Source: Streptomyces sp. ISL-10
GTDB taxonomy: Bacteria > Actinomycetota > Actinomycetes > Streptomycetales > Streptomycetaceae
Reading direction: 5' to 3'
Assembly: GCF_018614575.1 (NCBI RefSeq)
Contig: NZ_JAGGOJ010000026.1
Span: forward strand, 57,608-121,607
Length of the DNA stretch: 64,000 bases
Of the stretch, positions 1-8,389 are shown one piece after another. Position numbers and translations under genes: made by a program. The notes beneath the pieces are model-generated. The model was not told where the DNA came from, did not search any database, and worked only from the letters and a program-made list of their open reading frames with translations. The stretch's first letter is position 1. Each line of letters starts with the position of its first letter.

Positions 1-558
1 GGGTAGATGGTCAGGCCGGTGTGGGCGAGGAAGGACCATGGCAGTTGGGGGGTTGTTGTTGATGCGGTGGATGCCTTGTTCGGTGGCATCGGCGACATCG
101 GCGAGGTGGTCGCCGGCGAGGTTGGCGAGTTCACGCTTCTTGAGCGAGGACCACAGCAGTTCCACCGGGTTGAGCTCGGGTGCGTAGGCGGGTAATCGCT
201 CCAGGGTGAGCCAGTCCTGTTCGGCGACCCAGGCACGCATCGCCCGGCTCCAGTGGGCAGACAGGCCGTCCCACACGAGGACCACTCGCTCGCCGCGGTA
301 GAAGACCTTGATCTGTTCCAGGGCCTCGATGAGCCCGACGGTGTCGTAGCTGCCGGGTTTGAGGTGGAAACAGAGACGGGGACCTCGATCGGGGTCGGTG
401 GAGTGGTAGCCCAGTGCCGCCGCCATCGAGGCGCGCTTCCAGTTCAACCGGTGCCGCAGGAGAGGTGTGCGGCCCCGGGGTGAGTAGGTGCGGCGGACCT
501 GCGGAAGCAAGGAGACGCCTGATTCGTCGAGGAACACGATCCAGGCACGTGTGTTCAC
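1..558 (-). CDS. IS630 transposase, DDE catalytic half (ORF B), 3' end outside window
   Basis: Reading leftwards from GTG at 558 the frame gives AWIVFLDESGVSLLPQVRR, then VVLVWDGLSAHWS and LPAYAPELNPVELLWSSLKK, which are the D, D and E motifs of the IS630/mariner DDE fold that performs strand cleavage and transfer. It overlaps ORF A by GTGA. Near its end the frame goes astray at a run of six G (47-52): one base fewer would restore the usual family tail PQLPWSFLAHTGL. Either this copy has a late frameshift or the homopolymer was misread. The true C-terminus is beyond the window. Confidence 0.75.
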   Translation of the reverse strand, partial: MNTRAWIVFLDESGVSLLPQVRRTYSPRGRTPLLRHRLNWKRASMAAALGYHSTDPDRGPRLCFHLKPGSYDTVGLIEALEQIKVFYRGERVVLVWDGLSAHWSRAMRAWVAEQDWLTLERLPAYAPELNPVELLWSSLKKRELANLAGDHLADVADATEQGIHRINNNPPTAMVLPRPHRPDHLP

Positions 559-1046
559 CGCCCCTTTTTGACGCGCGGCCACTCGTGGGTGATCCAGCGG
601 GCGATCTCGGACTCCTTCCGCTCGACCGCTCGTCGTTCGGGCCGCTGCAGGCTCCATCCGAGTCGGCCGGTCAACAGTCGCCAAACCGAGGCCCTCGACA
701 GCGACACGCCCTTGACGTGTTCGACGACCAAGCCGACTCGTTCCAGGGTCCACAGGTCGGCCTCGAACCCATGCGCTTGGGCGCCTCGCTCCAACTCGGC
801 CCTCACCCTTTCGACCTGGGCATCGTCCAGCTTGGGCGGGCGACCGGTGGCCGTGCGTCGGCGCAACGCCTGGGCGCCGCCCTCCTCCCACACCCGTCTC
901 CACCGCCGCACGCTCTCCGAGCACACCCCCACCGCCCGCGCGATCTCCGCGTTCGCGCGACCCTCCTCGAACAACTCGACCGCCCGCACCCGACGCGCCT
1001 CCGCCAACTGCGGCCGCGTCAAAGGGGGAACAGAAGAACCAGCCAC
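555..1046 (-). CDS. IS630 transposase, N-terminal helix-turn-helix half (ORF A)
   Basis: The protein carries a winged helix-turn-helix region (motif EGRANAEIARAVGV followed by RRWRRVWEEGG) and the linker RPPKLDDAQVERVRAEL typical of the N-terminal half of IS630 transposases, which binds the element ends. It ends at a TGA at 555-557, and the DDE half starts one nucleotide earlier in the -1 frame (GTG at 558-556). Just before the stop the mRNA reads A AAG GGG, a plausible -1 slippery heptamer, so a fused protein may be made by programmed frameshifting. The start is uncertain: GTG at 1046 or GTG at 1070, neither with a convincing ribosome binding site. Confidence 0.75.
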   Translation of the reverse strand: MAGSSVPPLTRPQLAEARRVRAVELFEEGRANAEIARAVGVCSESVRRWRRVWEEGGAQALRRRTATGRPPKLDDAQVERVRAELERGAQAHGFEADLWTLERVGLVVEHVKGVSLSRASVWRLLTGRLGWSLQRPERRAVERKESEIARWITHEWPRVKKGR

Positions 1047-1128
1047 AGAGGACGAAGGTCGATATGCCACCCCGACAGCGTCCCGCCTGCGAGACCACCA
1101 CACCCACCGAACTAACGAAAGGATCAGT

Positions 1129-1865
1129 AAGCGGCTGGCGGCCGTTGAGGGCGGTTCGGGTGAGGTGGAGTGCCCGGAGTGCGGGGCTCGGTGGGTGGCC
1201 GGCGTCGACCGCCGCTCGGATGCGGTGCTCTGCTCGCCGCGATGCAAGGTGAGGGCGGGGTGGCGCGGGACGATACCGTTCGACGAGCGGTCCGCCAGAG
1301 GGCAAGGCCCGTTGGAGCACGGACGACGCGAGTCGGCGGGTGGGACAGCGGGTCGAGACGCTGATCACGCCGCAGGAGGAGGTCACCGCGATCCGTTCGC
1401 TGCCCGGGACGAGGAGGTCGCGGCGGAGGTCACCACCGATTTCCTGAAGCGTTCGCAGGTCGCGGCCAAAGTGTCGCCCGACGACAAGGTCCGGGTGGTG
1501 GAGGAGTTCAGGCGGGACGAGTCGGTCGCGGCGACCGCCGCGACCAGCCTGCTGTGCAGGCCGGACGGCGCGTTCAGGGCGATGAGCGACGACACTGCCC
1601 GGTTCCAGGTCAACCATGCCCACAACGAACGCCACTGGCAAGTCTGCGAGGACTTCGACCGCACCAGTTCCGTCGCCCGGCCGTGAGGGACATCGAGCGG
1701 GGCATGGAGTTCCTGGACCTGGTCACCGCCTTCCACTCCTTCGTCGCGGCGGTCGGCCGGATCGTTCCCTCCCTGCGCAACCACACCTTCAGCGACGGCG
1801 AACGCACGATCGTGGGGGGTGACCGTGCGGCGGGGGAGATGGGCGGTGTCCTGAGGCCGGAGTGA
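1129..1865 (+). pseudogene. Decayed DUF6192/RacO-like plasmid gene with an upstream zinc-ribbon remnant
   Basis: Coding signal moves between plus-strand frames. At 1129-1260 there is a zinc-ribbon-like stretch with CPEC and CSPRC pairs whose 5' part is cut by the IS630 element. At about 1300-1405 another frame reads ARWSTDDASRRVGQRVETL. At 1405-1683 a third frame reads ARDEEVAAEVTTDFLKRS and FRAMSDDTARFQVNHA. From about 1680 a further shift gives VRDIERGMEFLDLVTAFHSF and GRIVPSLRNHTFSDGERTI. This order matches, from memory, the C-terminal half of DUF6192 (RacO) proteins of actinomycete plasmids. At least two frameshifts separate the blocks, so no full product is expected. Confidence 0.45.
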
Positions 1866-1905
1866 AGACCGAGGAGGTCGTGGTCGGTGGGATCGCACAG
1901 TCCGG

Positions 1906-2133
1906 GTGCGTATCGAGGGGGAGGGGGTGGCGGTCGGTCAGAAGGATGCCCCTGGGCTCGGTGGATACGGTCGGCGTCCCCATCGTGTGGAGAGTGATGC
2001 CGGGTTCGGGGGCCTCACCCGGCCCACGTGCGCGATCTGGGATCCGCAGCTGGACGAGGCGGTCTGGATGGTGCTCGCGGTGCCGGCCGGGAATCCGGCG
2101 AAGACGCCGCCGGGGGTTTACGAGTTGGGGTGA
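1906..2133 (+). CDS. Small ORF, unknown, possibly a fragment
   Basis: This GTG-started frame of 75 codons has a strong G/C third-position bias in its second half (AIWDPQLDEAVWMVLAVPAG), which suggests genuine coding sequence. I do not recognise it. It lies between a decayed plasmid gene and the AAA+ ATPase, ends about 90 bp before the ATPase start, and could be the tail of another broken gene. Confidence 0.3.
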   Translation: MRIEGEGVAVGQKDAPGLGGYGRRPHRVESDAGFGGLTRPTCAIWDPQLDEAVWMVLAVPAGNPAKTPPGVYELG

Positions 2134-2225
2134 TGGTGGCCGGTGTGCGGTGGATCGGCGCTGGGGTGATCCACCGCACACTGCCCTGCCTGGACTCCCA
2201 TTGGGGTCCCGAGTAGACATGGATC

Positions 2226-3590
2226 ATGCCGGAAGAGCCGCCAGCCCAGGAACCCCCGCTGATACAGAGCCTGCGCACGGCCGTCGCCGCGGCGCCCGAA
2301 GACGTTCCTCTGCGGCTGCACCTCGCCGAGTTGCTGCTTGCTGCGGGCCTGCACGACGCCGCCGTGACGGAGGCCGCGGCGGCGTTGCAGCATGCGCCAG
2401 GGGACGGGGCGGCGCGGAAGTTGATGATGCGGGCGATGGAGAATCCGGCGGCTCCCGCGCCGTCGGCGTCTCCGGCCCGGGATGCGGGTCCGTTTACGTC
2501 CACCGAGTCGGCCGCGCCTGTGGAATCGGCGGGCGCTGTCGAGCCGGACGTGCCTGCGGAATCGGCCACCTCCGACGAACCGGCCCGCCGTGTCGGTGGA
2601 TTCGACTGGCGGGCGGCCGAGCAGGAGGTCGGCGGCATCGTCGAACCCCGCTTCGTCGAGCCCCCGTTCGCCGCCGACGGCAGCGGCGACCCCGGGGACG
2701 CCGATGCCTGGGACGTGACCGGTCCCGGCACCGTACGGCTCGCGGACGTCGGCGGCATGCAGGAGGTCAAGGACCGTCTCGAAGCGGCGTTCCTCGCGCC
2801 GATGCGCAACCCCGAACTGCGCAAGCTGTACGGCAAGAGCCTGCGCGGCGGTCTCCTCCTCTACGGACCGCCGGGCTGCGGCAAGACCTTCATCGCGCGC
2901 GCCGTCGCCGGTGAACTCGGCGCGAGCTTCCTGTCCGTGTCCGTCAACGACGTCCTCGACATGTGGACGGGCAACTCCGAACGCAACATGCACGAGGTCT
3001 TCCAGACCGCCCGCCGCCAGGCGCCCTGTGTCGTCTTCCTCGACGAGCTCGACGCGCTCGGCGCCAAGCGCAGCCGGACGCACCACAGCGGTATGCGCAA
3101 CACCGTCAATCAGCTCCTCACCGAGCTCGACGGCATCGACTCCGCGGCCAACGAAGGCGTGTTCGTCCTCGCCGCGACCAATGTCCCCTGGGACGTGGAC
3201 ATCGCGCTTCGGCGTCCGGGACGGCTCGACCGTACGCTGCTCGTCCTGCCGCCCGATGCCTCCGCCCGTGACGCGATCCTCCGCTACCACTTGCGCGAAC
3301 GGCCCGTCGAGGCAGTCGACCTGGGGCGTCTCGTCAGGGCGACGGACGGCCTTTCGGGCGCGGACCTGGCCCATGTGTGCACCTCGGCGGCCGAGAGCGC
3401 GCTGCTCGACTCGGCCCGCACCGGCCGGATCCGCATGATCGGCACGAAGGACCTGCTCGACGCGGCGAAGGCCGTGGTCCCGTCGACCGAACCGTGGTTC
3501 GCGGCGGCGCGGAACGTGGCGATGTTCGCGAACGAGGGCGGGATGTACGACGACCTGGTGACGTACCTGAAAAAGAGGCGGAAGCTGTGA
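2226..3590 (+). CDS. AAA+ ATPase with N-terminal TPR-like helices
   Basis: A 454-residue ATPase. Residues about 10-75 form alpha-helical TPR-like repeats (LRLHLAELLLAAGLHDAAV), then a low-complexity Ala/Glu/Ser/Pro linker, then an AAA module of the Cdc48/FtsH/proteasomal type. Walker A is GPPGCGKT at 214-221, Walker B VVFLDELDAL starts near 269, sensor 1 is VLAATNVPWDVD and the arginine finger region is ALRRPGRLDR. It probably works as a hexamer that remodels or unfolds a partner. The gene overlaps the next one by GTGA, so the partner is likely the TPR membrane protein encoded there. No protease domain or zinc site is present, so this is not FtsH itself. The substrate is unknown. Confidence 0.85.
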   Translation: MPEEPPAQEPPLIQSLRTAVAAAPEDVPLRLHLAELLLAAGLHDAAVTEAAAALQHAPGDGAARKLMMRAMENPAAPAPSASPARDAGPFTSTESAAPVESAGAVEPDVPAESATSDEPARRVGGFDWRAAEQEVGGIVEPRFVEPPFAADGSGDPGDADAWDVTGPGTVRLADVGGMQEVKDRLEAAFLAPMRNPELRKLYGKSLRGGLLLYGPPGCGKTFIARAVAGELGASFLSVSVNDVLDMWTGNSERNMHEVFQTARRQAPCVVFLDELDALGAKRSRTHHSGMRNTVNQLLTELDGIDSAANEGVFVLAATNVPWDVDIALRRPGRLDRTLLVLPPDASARDAILRYHLRERPVEAVDLGRLVRATDGLSGADLAHVCTSAAESALLDSARTGRIRMIGTKDLLDAAKAVVPSTEPWFAAARNVAMFANEGGMYDDLVTYLKKRRKL

Positions 3591-4663
3591 GCGTGGCTCC
3601 GGTACTGGCGCGCGCCGGTGCGCTGCAGGCGGCAGAGCGGTTCGAGGAGTCCAAGCCCTTGCTGGCCGGCCACCTCGCCGAGGCTCCGGACGACGAATGG
3701 GCCTGGCAGCTGCTCGCCGTCGCCCATGAGAAGCTCGGCGAGTACGAGCCGGCGGAGCGGGCCGCCACCGAGATGCTGCGGATATCGCCGGGGCACGTCG
3801 GCGCGCTCATTCTGCTGTCCCGGGTGCTGCTCCGCCTGGGCAGGCAGTCCGAGGCGCGGGCGGCGGCCGAGGACGCCGTCCGCAGGGCGCCCGACAAGTG
3901 GTCCTCGCATTTCGCGCTGTCCGGCGTACTCGTGGCCCATCCGTCAGCCCCGCCCGCCGATCACGAGCGGGCGTACGAGGCGGCCCGCGAGGCCGTGCGC
4001 CTCGCCCCGCAGGAGCCGGACACCCACCAGGCCCTGTGTTTCGCGGCCGTACGCACGCAGCGTCAGGACGTCGCGAAGCGGGCCCTGGTCGAATGGCTGC
4101 GCCTCGACCCCTCCAATACGACGGCACAGGCCATGTACACCGATGCGACGGCCAACGCCCCGGACGTCACCGCTGCCCGGGCCGCGGAGGTGTACTCCGC
4201 GGGGCTGGCGGGCGCTCCCCATTCCTCGATGCTGCGCAGCGGCCTCGATCACGCCACGTACCGCCTGCTGCGGGGTACCCGCTGGCTCGCGCTCGTCTGT
4301 CTGGTCGCTGCGGGAGCGATGATCGACCTCTTCGCCACGGCCAAGGACCCGACCCTGCGGGAGCTGCCCGTACCGCTCGGCAACCGTCTCTGGGTGCTGA
4401 CGGTCATGGTTGCGATCTGGGGCTTCGGAGCGCTGTTCCGCTACTACCGGATGCGTACCGGGGTACAGCTCAACATCCGTTCCCTCGTACGCCGGGGCCG
4501 CTGGGCCCGGATCGTGCTGGGACAGGCGGCGTGGACCACGCTCTGCGCACTGCTGATCTCCCAGATCCCGTGGACCGGTCGCAGTGTGCCCGAGTTCCTC
4601 TTCTGGGCCGGCCTGGTGGTGCCGCTGTCGACCATGGCGTACGACCGCAGGAAGGCCCGGTGA
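3587..4663 (+). CDS. TPR-repeat membrane protein, partner of the AAA+ ATPase
   Basis: The GTG start at 3587 overlaps the ATPase stop and gives 358 residues. The first ~220 residues are TPR repeats (pattern AERFEESKPLLAGHL, AHEKLGEYEPAERAATEML, LLRLGRQSEARAAAEDA). The C-terminal part has about four hydrophobic segments (LVCLVAAGAMIDLFA, LWVLTVMVAIWGFGALF, GQAAWTTLCALLIS, FLFWAGLVVPLSTMA), so the TPR domain should face the cytoplasm and present the ATPase at the membrane. Translational coupling and the TPR-like N-terminus of the ATPase support a complex of the two. I know of similar pairs in streptomycetes but no established function. Confidence 0.8.
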   Translation: MSVAPVLARAGALQAAERFEESKPLLAGHLAEAPDDEWAWQLLAVAHEKLGEYEPAERAATEMLRISPGHVGALILLSRVLLRLGRQSEARAAAEDAVRRAPDKWSSHFALSGVLVAHPSAPPADHERAYEAAREAVRLAPQEPDTHQALCFAAVRTQRQDVAKRALVEWLRLDPSNTTAQAMYTDATANAPDVTAARAAEVYSAGLAGAPHSSMLRSGLDHATYRLLRGTRWLALVCLVAAGAMIDLFATAKDPTLRELPVPLGNRLWVLTVMVAIWGFGALFRYYRMRTGVQLNIRSLVRRGRWARIVLGQAAWTTLCALLISQIPWTGRSVPEFLFWAGLVVPLSTMAYDRRKAR

Positions 4664-4757
4664 CCGGTGCTCGCGTGAAAAGGTGTCACCGCCCGCGGGC
4701 AGTCCTGGTCGCCCGCCCGTGGTCACCGCCTGTCGGAGGTGCTCCTACGGTGGAGGG

Positions 4758-5075
4758 ATGAGCAGCGACTCGGGGCGCCCCGAGACCCTTCCGTACCTGG
4801 TGCAGGCCACCGTCCGGATTTTCGGCGCCACCTGCCTGAAATGCGGTGTCACCCGCCCTCTCGAGGTCGCGCACATCCGTAACTGGCCCGCCTGCCCCCG
4901 CTCTTCAGGCGGCCGAGGTCGCGGGGCTGGTGCTGTCGGCGGTTCTGGTCGGAGACCGTCGACGAGATGCGCCGGCGCGTCGCCTACGGCTGCTTCCACG
5001 AACTCGGCAACGTCCTGCCCCCGTGCGGGAACTGCCACACCCTCTTCGATGGCGAGCAGCACCCCGGACGTGACG
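4758..5075 (+). pseudogene. HNH endonuclease, frameshifted
   Basis: The ATG at 4758 opens a frame reading CLKCGVTRPLEVAHIRNW (first zinc pair and the HNH histidine). After about 4905 the reading continues in a different frame as ETVDEMRRRVAYGCFHEL and GNVLPPCGNCHTLFDG (second zinc pair and the NCHTLFD core). Together these make a complete HNH nuclease core of about 105 residues, but the frameshift separates them. It sits about 95 bp downstream of the TPR protein in the same direction. The coding sequence stops resembling the family after the last motif, so the 3' end is also lost. Confidence 0.6.
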
Positions 5076-5339
5076 CAGGGGGAGGTCCTGCTGCGGGCCG
5101 TCGACTTCATCGGCGCAGCTCTCCGGCACCAGCATGGCCACGGGCTTCGTCAGCGGCACCGCCGCCGCATGCCTGGCCTCCCCGTGCCGAAGAGGAACGT
5201 ACGGGCCCAGCTCGAAGGCGACGTTCGACCGCATTGCCGGCACCGGCACCTTCTTCCGACATGGGCGGATCAACGCCAGCCGCTACTGGCAGGCCGATTC
5301 CGACTGCAAGTGCCAAAGGACCCGCGGGCTCGGGAGAGC

Positions 5340-5560
5340 GGTCTTCAAGAACCCTGAGGGTGCGCAAGCAACCGGTCACCCGCTCCGCCGTGGTCGGCAG
5401 CCTCCGCCCCAAGCAGACCATCACGATCGACTGCGAGCCAAAGGACAGAGCGTCAAGGGCAACAACGTTTGGTACAAAAGCCGGCCAGAACCCACGAGGC
5501 TGGATCGCAGCACGCTACGTGAAGAACCCCAACGTCATCCCGTACCGCTCCGCCACATGA
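5340..5560 (+). pseudogene. Bacterial SH3-domain secreted protein, remnant
   Basis: One frame reads RVRKQPVTRSAVVGSLRPKQ then TITIDC, and near its end GQNPRGWIAARYVKNPNV, the start and end of a bacterial SH3 repeat as found in secreted cell-wall proteins. The middle (KGQSVKGNNVWYK) is in another frame at about 5440-5480, so two compensating shifts have occurred. Upstream sequence (5110-5340) holds scraps such as NASRYWQADSDC without a continuous frame or signal peptide. Not expected to be functional. Confidence 0.5.
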
Positions 5561-5769
5561 CCCTCAGACTTCGATGGTGATCTTTCAGGACTGAACACAG
5601 GCACTCAGGGTCTTCGACTCGTGTGCGACCTGGATTGCCTGTCTGCACGATCGGTCGATCAGAAGGTCGGTACCGGGCCCTCCGGGAGGGGCGCCGTGGG
5701 TTACGCAGGCTCCTCCGCCCGTACGTACGCGCCTGCGCGTGCCGCGGTCGCGGCGGCGTCGGCGTTCCG

Positions 5770-6262
5770 GCCGCGCACGGCGCTGCGGGAGCGGGTCGCT
5801 GCCGCTCGCGCGGACGGCTCGGCGGCGGTACTGACGCAGGTGCTGCCCGGCGGCGGCGGGTGGGCAAGTTTCAACTCGCGGCCTCATACGCCGATGCCGC
5901 TGTGCGGGACGGTGCGGATCTGGTGCTGTGGCCGGCGGCGGGTGAGATGCAGCAGGTCGTCACCCTCTACGCCCGGGCCGCGAGGCTGGTCTCGGCGCCC
6001 GGGGCGAGCGGCGACAGTCCCGAGGAGGATGCGCGGGGCGTTCGCGGCCCGCTTGACCGGCGGCGGCCGCCGCCGCATCAGTGTCGACGTCTACCACCCC
6101 GCCGAAGCCGCCGCCTGTCTCCGCTCCCGGCTGGCCGGCGCTGGCGCCGACCATTTCCTCGATGCTGCCGAAGGTGACCTGGCTGCCGCGTTCGGACATC
6201 TCCCGCTCGCCCTCTCGCACGCCGTCGCCTGGGCGGACCGCGTGACCTACCCGGGCCGGCCC
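5770..6262 (+). pseudogene. NB-ARC/STAND ATPase fragment with damaged P-loop
   Basis: In one frame at about 5855-6020 the sequence reads VGKFQLAASYADAAVRDGAD and QQVVTLYARAARLV, matching the nucleotide-binding region of NB-ARC regulators whose usual P-loop is GMGGVGKTQLA. The P-loop threonine codon is replaced by Phe and the preceding glycines lie in another frame. A second frame (6045-6262) carries DVYHPAEAAACLRSRLAGAG and FGHLPLALSHAVAW, the later NB-ARC part. The TPR region and the N-terminus are missing. Confidence 0.5.
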
Positions 6263-6278
6263 GCCGTTGCAGGCCGGA

Positions 6279-7055
6279 TCACTCCCCACACTTGGCCATC
6301 GGCTTTGCGGCCGCCACCGCTTCTGCGAGACGGATGCTGAAATCGTTGCCGTTGGAGTTGTTTCCGCTGAATTCGGGAAGGTCCTGAGGGCCTGCCGAGG
6401 GGGTGAGAGGTGCGTCGCTTGGGCGCCGCCATTTCAGGCTCTGCGCATCACGGAACCAGATCGTCTCCACCCGGATCCGGGCATCCGCCGCGAACTCGTC
6501 CGCCTTGCGTCCCACGACGTTCGCCGGGAGGGAGATCATCGAGCACGGTGGAAGCGTTTCGATCAGGACGATGAAGCTCTGGCCGTCCGTCTCTCCGGGC
6601 GACGTGGCGGTGCCCTTGACGTAGACGGCAGTCACCGGATCGAGAGATCGGTTCGCCAGCACGCCGCTGATTCCGCCGTTCGTCTGCCGCTCCGACCATG
6701 CGGACACCATCGACGCCTGCCGCCGCTCCTTGACCCCTGCGTCCTCTCGGGACTGGGCCAGCTGGTCGATGGCGACCTGGGTGGCGTAGTAGGTGCTCAC
6801 ACCGGTGAAGGCCAGGCCGCCGGCCGCCACAAGCACCGACAGGACGGTCGCGTACAGGGCCCAGTCGAACCGCTGCCGCCACGGCCGGACCGTCTCCGGC
6901 CCTGCCACCTGTGTCTGCTCCGCCCCGGCCTCCGGGAGCCTTCCCACCCGTACTCGAACCGGCCGGGGACGACGGCGCACCCTCACCGAGCCTGCCGATC
7001 CCCGCTGCGCGCCATCCGGCTTCCCCCGCGCTCGATTCGTGGTCCTGCCTCTCAC
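6279..7055 (-). CDS. Hypothetical protein with one membrane segment
   Basis: A 258-residue protein with an Arg-rich N-terminal ~60 residues, one membrane segment at about 66-88 (WALYATVLSVLVAAGGLAF) and a downstream soluble region that contains SMISLPANVVGRK and RVETIWFRDAQSLKW. The topology suggests a cytoplasmic basic tail and an outer domain. The ATG overlaps the stop of the upstream gene (ATGA), so the two are cotranslated. I do not recognise the family. Confidence 0.6.
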   Translation of the reverse strand: MRGRTTNRARGKPDGAQRGSAGSVRVRRRPRPVRVRVGRLPEAGAEQTQVAGPETVRPWRQRFDWALYATVLSVLVAAGGLAFTGVSTYYATQVAIDQLAQSREDAGVKERRQASMVSAWSERQTNGGISGVLANRSLDPVTAVYVKGTATSPGETDGQSFIVLIETLPPCSMISLPANVVGRKADEFAADARIRVETIWFRDAQSLKWRRPSDAPLTPSAGPQDLPEFSGNNSNGNDFSIRLAEAVAAAKPMAKCGE

Positions 7056-7591
7056 CGCGGTCGCCTTGCACAGGACGGCCGCGGTGAGAGCTGCTCAGTT
7101 CGCGTCTGCTGCGCGGTGTGCCGGAAGGGAGGGTCCAGCTCCGTCCTCTCGCGAGGCCGCACGGAGTAGCTGGCCAGACCATCACTCGACTCGTCGAAGA
7201 TTGTCTTGAGGCAGTGCAGATGGGACCGGAAATCGATCGACTCACACGGCAGTTGATCCGGTGTCTGCACGAGGAAGCAGGGGGAATGGTGTCCGAGCGC
7301 GTCAGGCTCGCGGCTTCGTGCGTCGGGGTCGGTCACGACGACGAACACCTCCCCGAACTTCCGGCGCTCGAGCTGCGAGGAGAAGTGCTCGCCAAGCTCG
7401 CTCAGAAGAACGCCGAGCTCCTTGTCTCCCAGATCGGCACACACCACAGGGGCTGCCCACGACCTGCCGAAATGGCTGCTGCGAGCGAGGAAGGAAGCCT
7501 CCGGCCCGGGCCAGCCTTCCCTGTCGCTGATCTTCCATCCCGCGAGAGAGAGCGCCCGCTTTGCCTCAAGTGTCAAGTATTTGTCCATCAA
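7052..7591 (-). CDS. Hypothetical protein, first gene of a two-gene operon
   Basis: A 179-residue soluble protein (MMDKYLTLEAKRALSLAGWK at the start) with an internal segment FGEVFVVVTDPDARSREPDA and an Arg-rich tail. It has no recognised domain. The downstream membrane protein starts inside its stop codon. The region before its start (7592-7700) contains the broken end of an IS5 remnant, so the native promoter may have been altered. Confidence 0.55.
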   Translation of the reverse strand: MMDKYLTLEAKRALSLAGWKISDREGWPGPEASFLARSSHFGRSWAAPVVCADLGDKELGVLLSELGEHFSSQLERRKFGEVFVVVTDPDARSREPDALGHHSPCFLVQTPDQLPCESIDFRSHLHCLKTIFDESSDGLASYSVRPRERTELDPPFRHTAQQTRTEQLSPRPSCARRPR

Positions 7592-7699
7592 AGCGCCACG
7601 CTAGCGCAGGAGTTGGCCCCGGGTGCGGGTTTGAGCTCAGCTGTCAAACGGCATGTGCGAAGCGGTCCTCAGCCAGGCCGCGGCCGCCCCGATGGGCCA

Positions 7700-8349
7700 G
7701 CCCTGAAAGGCCGGGTGCCGTGAATTGGCCGGGAGGCCAGGGAGAAGCGGTAGCCCTTGTCGGCGTGCAGTTTCGCTGGCCGTCGGCGCCGGGGCTCGCT
7801 GCGTGAGCGGATGGGCGGGATACCGCGCATGAGCGGCTCCAGAGCCTTACTGTCGTGCAGTTTGGCGCCCGAGATTCCCAGGGACAGCGGTAATCCGTTC
7901 CGATCCGTGACGAGGTGGATCTTCGATTCCAGCTTGCGCGGTCGGTCGGATTCGGTCCCGTCAGTGGCCTCCTTTTGCGGCCTGGAGGCTGACGGAGTCA
8001 ATCGCGCACCGTGACCAGTCGAGCTCGCCTCGCCCTCCGAGCTCGTCCCAGGAGCACGGTGCAGCGTTGCCCAGCCCCGAGCCCGGCTCCACTGGGCGAA
8101 CCTCCGGTAGACCGTCTGCCATCGGACCGCAGCCCAGCGGCAGCTGCCGCCATGTGCAGCCCGAGGCGGCTACGAAGATGATCGCGGCCAGGGCCTCGCG
8201 GTCATCTCCCGACGCCGGCCTCCACCCTGCGGACGTATCACCTCCGTCGCCGGCACTACTCGCCGGAATAACACCCACAACTCGTCCCGTACCCAGCCGC
8301 TCAACGAGATCCGTCATGCACGGTTCAACGAACGATCACGCCAAATGAG
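7700..8349 (-). pseudogene. IS5-family transposase remnant (IS1647/IS112-like)
   Basis: The minus strand from ATG at 8317 reads MTDLVERLGTG, REALAAIIFVAASGCTWRQL and GGRGELDWSRCAIDSVSLQA. A second frame reads SKIHLVTDRNGLPLSLGIS and KLHADKGY before it breaks off near 7748. The region after the first 12 codons is out of frame (another frame gives LWVLF and RRVVPATEV), so there are several indels plus a 3' truncation. The same transposase type occurs at 59406-60125. At the outer edge the motif CTCATTTGGC (8349-8340 on the minus strand) also occurs at 59375-59384, presumably the element end. The IS256 element starts directly at that edge. Confidence 0.7.
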
Positions 8350-8389
8350 GGGTCTGTCAAACGAGCGGTGTAACTGGGGCGGTTGATGG

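Larger units (their letters stand above)
1..1110 (-). mobile_element. IS630-family insertion sequence, cut by window edge
   Basis: The element holds a transposase in two reading frames read leftwards: a helix-turn-helix half and a DDE half. The outer end beyond the DDE part lies outside the window. The inner boundary, somewhere near 1070-1130, is set only by the loss of transposase reading and the onset of a different coding frame on the plus strand; no terminal repeat could be matched because the partner end is not visible. IS630 elements usually duplicate a TA dinucleotide, and this could not be tested here. Confidence 0.75.
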
